From: Pseudomonas viridiflava
GTDB taxonomy: Bacteria > Pseudomonadota > Gammaproteobacteria > Pseudomonadales > Pseudomonadaceae
Assembly (NCBI RefSeq): GCF_900580675.1
Contig: NZ_UTBG01000001.1
Coordinates: 1-64,000, forward strand
Direction of reading: 5' to 3'
Length of the DNA: 64,000 bases
Shown here: positions 61,239 to 64,000 of the stretch, in pieces
Layout of the letters: every line of letters starts with the position of its first letter
Position numbering within the stretch: position 1 is the first letter of the stretch
Program-made: the position numbers and the translations under genes
The notes under the pieces: model-generated
The model's database searches: none
What the model was told of the DNA's origin: nothing
The model's input: only the letters and a program-made list of their open reading frames with translations

Positions 61239-63239
61239 ATGAGTGCATCGTCCACCCCATCCAGCGGCCAGGTGCGCATGAATGCGCCGGTCTTCTACTT
61301 TGCCGCCAGCTTCATCCTGCTGTTCGGCATCACTGTCATCGCTATCCCGCAACAGGCCGGCGCCTGGTTGCTGGCGGCGCAAAACTGGGCGGCCAACACG
61401 GTCGGCTGGTACTACATGCTGGCGATGACCCTGTATCTGGTCTTCGTGGTGGTCACCGCGCTATCGGGCTACGGCAAGATAAAACTCGGTGCCGACCACG
61501 ACGAGCCCGAATTCAGTTACCTGTCCTGGGCCGGCATGCTGTTCGCCGCCGGGATCAGCATCACGCTGTTCTTTTTCTGCGTCTCCGAGCCGCTGACGCA
61601 CCTGGTGCAACCGCCCCAGGGCGCGCCGATGAATGCCGATGCCGCACGCCAGGCCATGCAGATCCTGTTTCTGCACTGGGGCCTGCATGGCTGGGGCGTG
61701 TTCGCGTTTGTCGGCATGGCCCTGGCGTACTTCGCCTACCGGCATAACCTGCCGCTGGCGCTGCGTTCGGCGCTGTACCCGCTGATCGGCAAGCGCATCA
61801 ACGGCCCCATCGGCTATGCCGTGGATGGCTTCGGCATCATTGCCACGGTGTTCGGCCTGGGCGCCGACATGGGCTTTGGCGTGCTGCACCTCAACTCCGG
61901 CCTCGACTACCTGTTCGGCATCGCCCACACGCAGTGGATTCAGGTCGGCTTGATCACCCTGATGATGGGCGCGGCGATCCTGGTCGCCGTCTCGGGTGTC
62001 GACAAAGGCGTGCGCGTGATGTCCGACATCAACATGCTGCTGGCCTGTGCGCTGCTGCTGTTTGTGTTATTCGCCGGGCCCACCCAGCACTTGCTCAATA
62101 CCCTGATCCAGAACATCGGTGACTACCTGGGCGCCTTGCCGACCAAGAGTTTTGATGTGTACGCCTACGACAAACCCAGCGACTGGCTGGGCGGTTGGAC
62201 GGTGTTCTACTGGGCCTGGTGGATTGCATGGTCGCCGTTTGTAGGCCTGTTTATCGCGCGTATTTCCCGTGGCCGCACCATTCGCGAATTCGTGTTTGGC
62301 GTGCTGCTGATTCCGCTGGGCTTCACGCTGGCGTGGATGTCGATTTTCGGCAATAGCGCCATCGACCAGGTGCTCAACCACGGGCTGACCGCGCTCGGGC
62401 AGTCGGCCATCGATGACCCGTCGATGAGCCTGTACCTGTTGCTGGAAACCTACCCGTGGAGCAAAACCGTGATCGCGGTCACGGTGTTTATCAGCTTCGT
62501 GTTCTTTGTCACCTCGGCCGACTCCGGCACCGTGGTGCTGTCCACGCTGTCGTCCAAAGGCGGCAACGCCGATGAAGACGGGCCGAAATGGCTACGGGTG
62601 TTCTGGGGCGCGATGACCGCGCTGGTCACCAGCGCGCTGCTGTTTGCCGGCAGTATCGACTCGCTGAAATCCGCGGTGGTGCTGACCTCGCTGCCGTTCT
62701 CGCTGATCCTGCTGTTGATGATGTGGGGGCTGCACAAGGCGTTTCACCTGGAATCGCAAAAGCAGATCGCCCAGTTGCATTCGCTGGCACCGGTGTCGGG
62801 TTCGCGCAAAGGCACTGGCGGTTGGCGCCAGCGCCTGAGCCAGGCGGTGCATTTCCCGTCGCGGGATGAGGTGTATCGCTTCCTCGAGACCACCGTGCGC
62901 CCGGCGATCGAAGAAGTGACGGCGGTGTTTGTCGAAAAAGGCCTCAGCGTCGTCACCCAGCCCGACCCGTCCAACGACAACGTGAGCCTGGAAATCGGCC
63001 ACGGCGAGGAGCATCCGTTCGTTTATCAGGTGCAGATGCGCGGCTATTTCACGCCGTCCTTTGCACGGGGTGGGATGGGCTCGAAACAGCTCAACAACCG
63101 TCGCTATTACCGCGCCGAAGTGCACTTGAGTGAGGGCAGCCAGGACTACGACCTGGTGGGCTACACCAAGGAACAGATCATCAACGACATCCTCGACCAA
63201 TACGAGCGCCACCTGCAGTTCCTGCATCTGGTGCGCTGA
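61239..63239 (+). CDS. betT: BCCT family choline transporter BetT
   Basis: A 666-residue, 12-helix transporter for choline (osmoprotectant precursor). The BCCT signature is WTVFYWAWWIAWSPFVGLFIARISRGR in two adjacent parts, with GLGADMGFGVLHLN in the substrate helix. A long cytoplasmic C-terminus (about 505-666) is typical of BetT and senses osmotic stress. The operator at 61117-61146 and the absence of betIBA next to it point to a member of the BetI regulon located apart from the main bet locus. Confidence 0.93.
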   Translation: MSASSTPSSGQVRMNAPVFYFAASFILLFGITVIAIPQQAGAWLLAAQNWAANTVGWYYMLAMTLYLVFVVVTALSGYGKIKLGADHDEPEFSYLSWAGMLFAAGISITLFFFCVSEPLTHLVQPPQGAPMNADAARQAMQILFLHWGLHGWGVFAFVGMALAYFAYRHNLPLALRSALYPLIGKRINGPIGYAVDGFGIIATVFGLGADMGFGVLHLNSGLDYLFGIAHTQWIQVGLITLMMGAAILVAVSGVDKGVRVMSDINMLLACALLLFVLFAGPTQHLLNTLIQNIGDYLGALPTKSFDVYAYDKPSDWLGGWTVFYWAWWIAWSPFVGLFIARISRGRTIREFVFGVLLIPLGFTLAWMSIFGNSAIDQVLNHGLTALGQSAIDDPSMSLYLLLETYPWSKTVIAVTVFISFVFFVTSADSGTVVLSTLSSKGGNADEDGPKWLRVFWGAMTALVTSALLFAGSIDSLKSAVVLTSLPFSLILLLMMWGLHKAFHLESQKQIAQLHSLAPVSGSRKGTGGWRQRLSQAVHFPSRDEVYRFLETTVRPAIEEVTAVFVEKGLSVVTQPDPSNDNVSLEIGHGEEHPFVYQVQMRGYFTPSFARGGMGSKQLNNRRYYRAEVHLSEGSQDYDLVGYTKEQIINDILDQYERHLQFLHLVR

Positions 63240-63336
63240 CGCGAATGACCTTGGGCTTACAGCACACGCAACGTTCCACTCCGGGAGGAAATTGCTGTAA
63301 AACGGAAAGGCAGACTTAAGCGATTCAGCTGGTTAA

Positions 63337-63368
63337 AAGGCCTGGGAATATCGTTATTCCCAGGCCTT
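63337..63368 (+). terminator. Hairpin after betT
   Basis: AAGGCCTGGGAAT and ATTCCCAGGCCTT form a perfect 13-base stem. Only a weak T tract follows. It separates betT from the aldo/keto reductase gene. Confidence 0.75.
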
Positions 63369-63395
63369 ATTTGCCTACGTCCAAGAGAGGATTCG

Positions 63396-64000
63396 ATGAC
63401 TTACATTGCTGCCGAAAACCGCTATGAATCTATCCCGTATCGCCGCGTAGGCCGCAGTGGGTTGGTGCTGCCCGCACTGTCCCTGGGGCTGTGGCACAAC
63501 TTTGGCGACAGCACCCCGATCGACACCCAGCGCGCCCTGCTGCGCACCGCGTTCGACCTGGGCATCAACCACTTTGACCTGGCCAACAACTACGGCCCGC
63601 CGTATGGCAGCGCCGAGGTCAACTTCGGCCGTTTGCTGCGCGAAGACTTCAAGCACTATCGCGACGAACTGATCATCTCCAGCAAAGCCGGCTGGGACAT
63701 GTGGCCAGGTCCTTACGGCCAGGGCGGCGGCTCGCGCAAATACATCCTGGCGAGCCTGGACCAGAGCCTGCAGCGCCTGGGTGTCGACTACGTGGACATT
63801 TTCTACTCCCACCGTTTTGACGCCGACACCCCTTTGGAAGAAACCGCCAGCGCCCTCGCCACTGCCGTGCAACAGGGCAAGGCGTTGTACATCGGCATTT
63901 CGTCCTATTCCGGGGTGAAAACCCGCGAAATCGCCGCGCTGCTCAAAGAGTGGAAAGTGCCGTTGCTGATCCACCAGCCGGCCTACAACCTGCTGAACCG
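63396..64000 (+). CDS. Aldo/keto reductase, YghZ type (partial, runs off the window)
   Basis: The first 201 residues of an NADPH-dependent aldo/keto reductase. The catalytic tetrad is visible: Asp in FDLANNYG, Tyr in the same motif, Lys in ISSKAGWDM and His in FYSHRFD. The start YRRVGRSGLVLPALSLGLWHNFG is typical of L-glyceraldehyde 3-phosphate reductase (YghZ), which detoxifies reactive aldehydes. ATG 63396 has GAGAGG upstream. Confidence 0.92.
   Translation, partial: MTYIAAENRYESIPYRRVGRSGLVLPALSLGLWHNFGDSTPIDTQRALLRTAFDLGINHFDLANNYGPPYGSAEVNFGRLLREDFKHYRDELIISSKAGWDMWPGPYGQGGGSRKYILASLDQSLQRLGVDYVDIFYSHRFDADTPLEETASALATAVQQGKALYIGISSYSGVKTREIAALLKEWKVPLLIHQPAYNLLN

Overview
The window is chromosomal DNA from a Pseudomonas of the fluorescens group. 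Gene content and order support this: gabD-gabT, desA, a GGDEF/EAL gene, oscA-sbp-cysTWA, tonB-exbB-exbD with a serine hydrolase, TriABC-like efflux genes, sfnB/metNIQ genes, a cystine transporter and betT. GC-rich codon use and many Pseudomonas-type REP pairs between genes agree. I see no prophage, rRNA operon, CRISPR array or intact transposase. One tRNA-Arg(CCG) is present.

Layout. 1-3573 is an unstable patch. It holds the end of one ORF, AT-rich orphan ORFs that look like toxin/immunity leftovers, four copies of a short inverted repeat, a second family of AT-rich inverted repeats, and two copies of the leader that precedes the signal peptidase gene. 3574-8054 has a signal peptidase I homologue, an RDD membrane protein, two lipoproteins and a serralysin-like metalloprotease. 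8366-11458 has a von Willebrand A lipoprotein, an ECF sigma factor with a membrane partner, and tRNA-Arg. 11830-14781 is GABA catabolism. 14838-19291 holds two cyclic-di-GMP proteins around a fatty acid desaturase. 19593-23712 is OscA plus the sulfate ABC transporter. 23820-30671 is mixed: a DUF962 protein, a lone receiver domain, a desaturase with an AraC regulator, and a deaminase/MFS pair with LysR regulators.

The right half is dominated by sulfur supply. It has a TonB energising unit with a serine hydrolase (30911-33804), a short AAA+ sigma-54 activator (33854-34792), a MetQ-like binding protein, and a polar amino-acid ABC transporter (36192-39115). Further right are metN-metI-metQ with a flavin monooxygenase and two SfnB-type flavoproteins (48559-55077), a cystine ABC transporter, D-cysteine desulfhydrase and serine acetyltransferase (56359-60856). 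Together with sbp-cysTWA at 19.6-23.7 kb these would import sulfate, methionine and cystine, release sulfur from organosulfur compounds and D-cysteine, and make O-acetylserine for cysteine synthesis. Several of these operons share an AT-rich upstream motif that may be a sulfur-starvation operator (inference). A RecF-like ATPase, a TriABC-like RND pump, a methyltransferase and two beta-sandwich-like proteins of unknown function lie among them.

The window ends with a BCCT choline transporter behind a perfect 30-bp BetI-type palindrome and the first part of an aldo/keto reductase gene.
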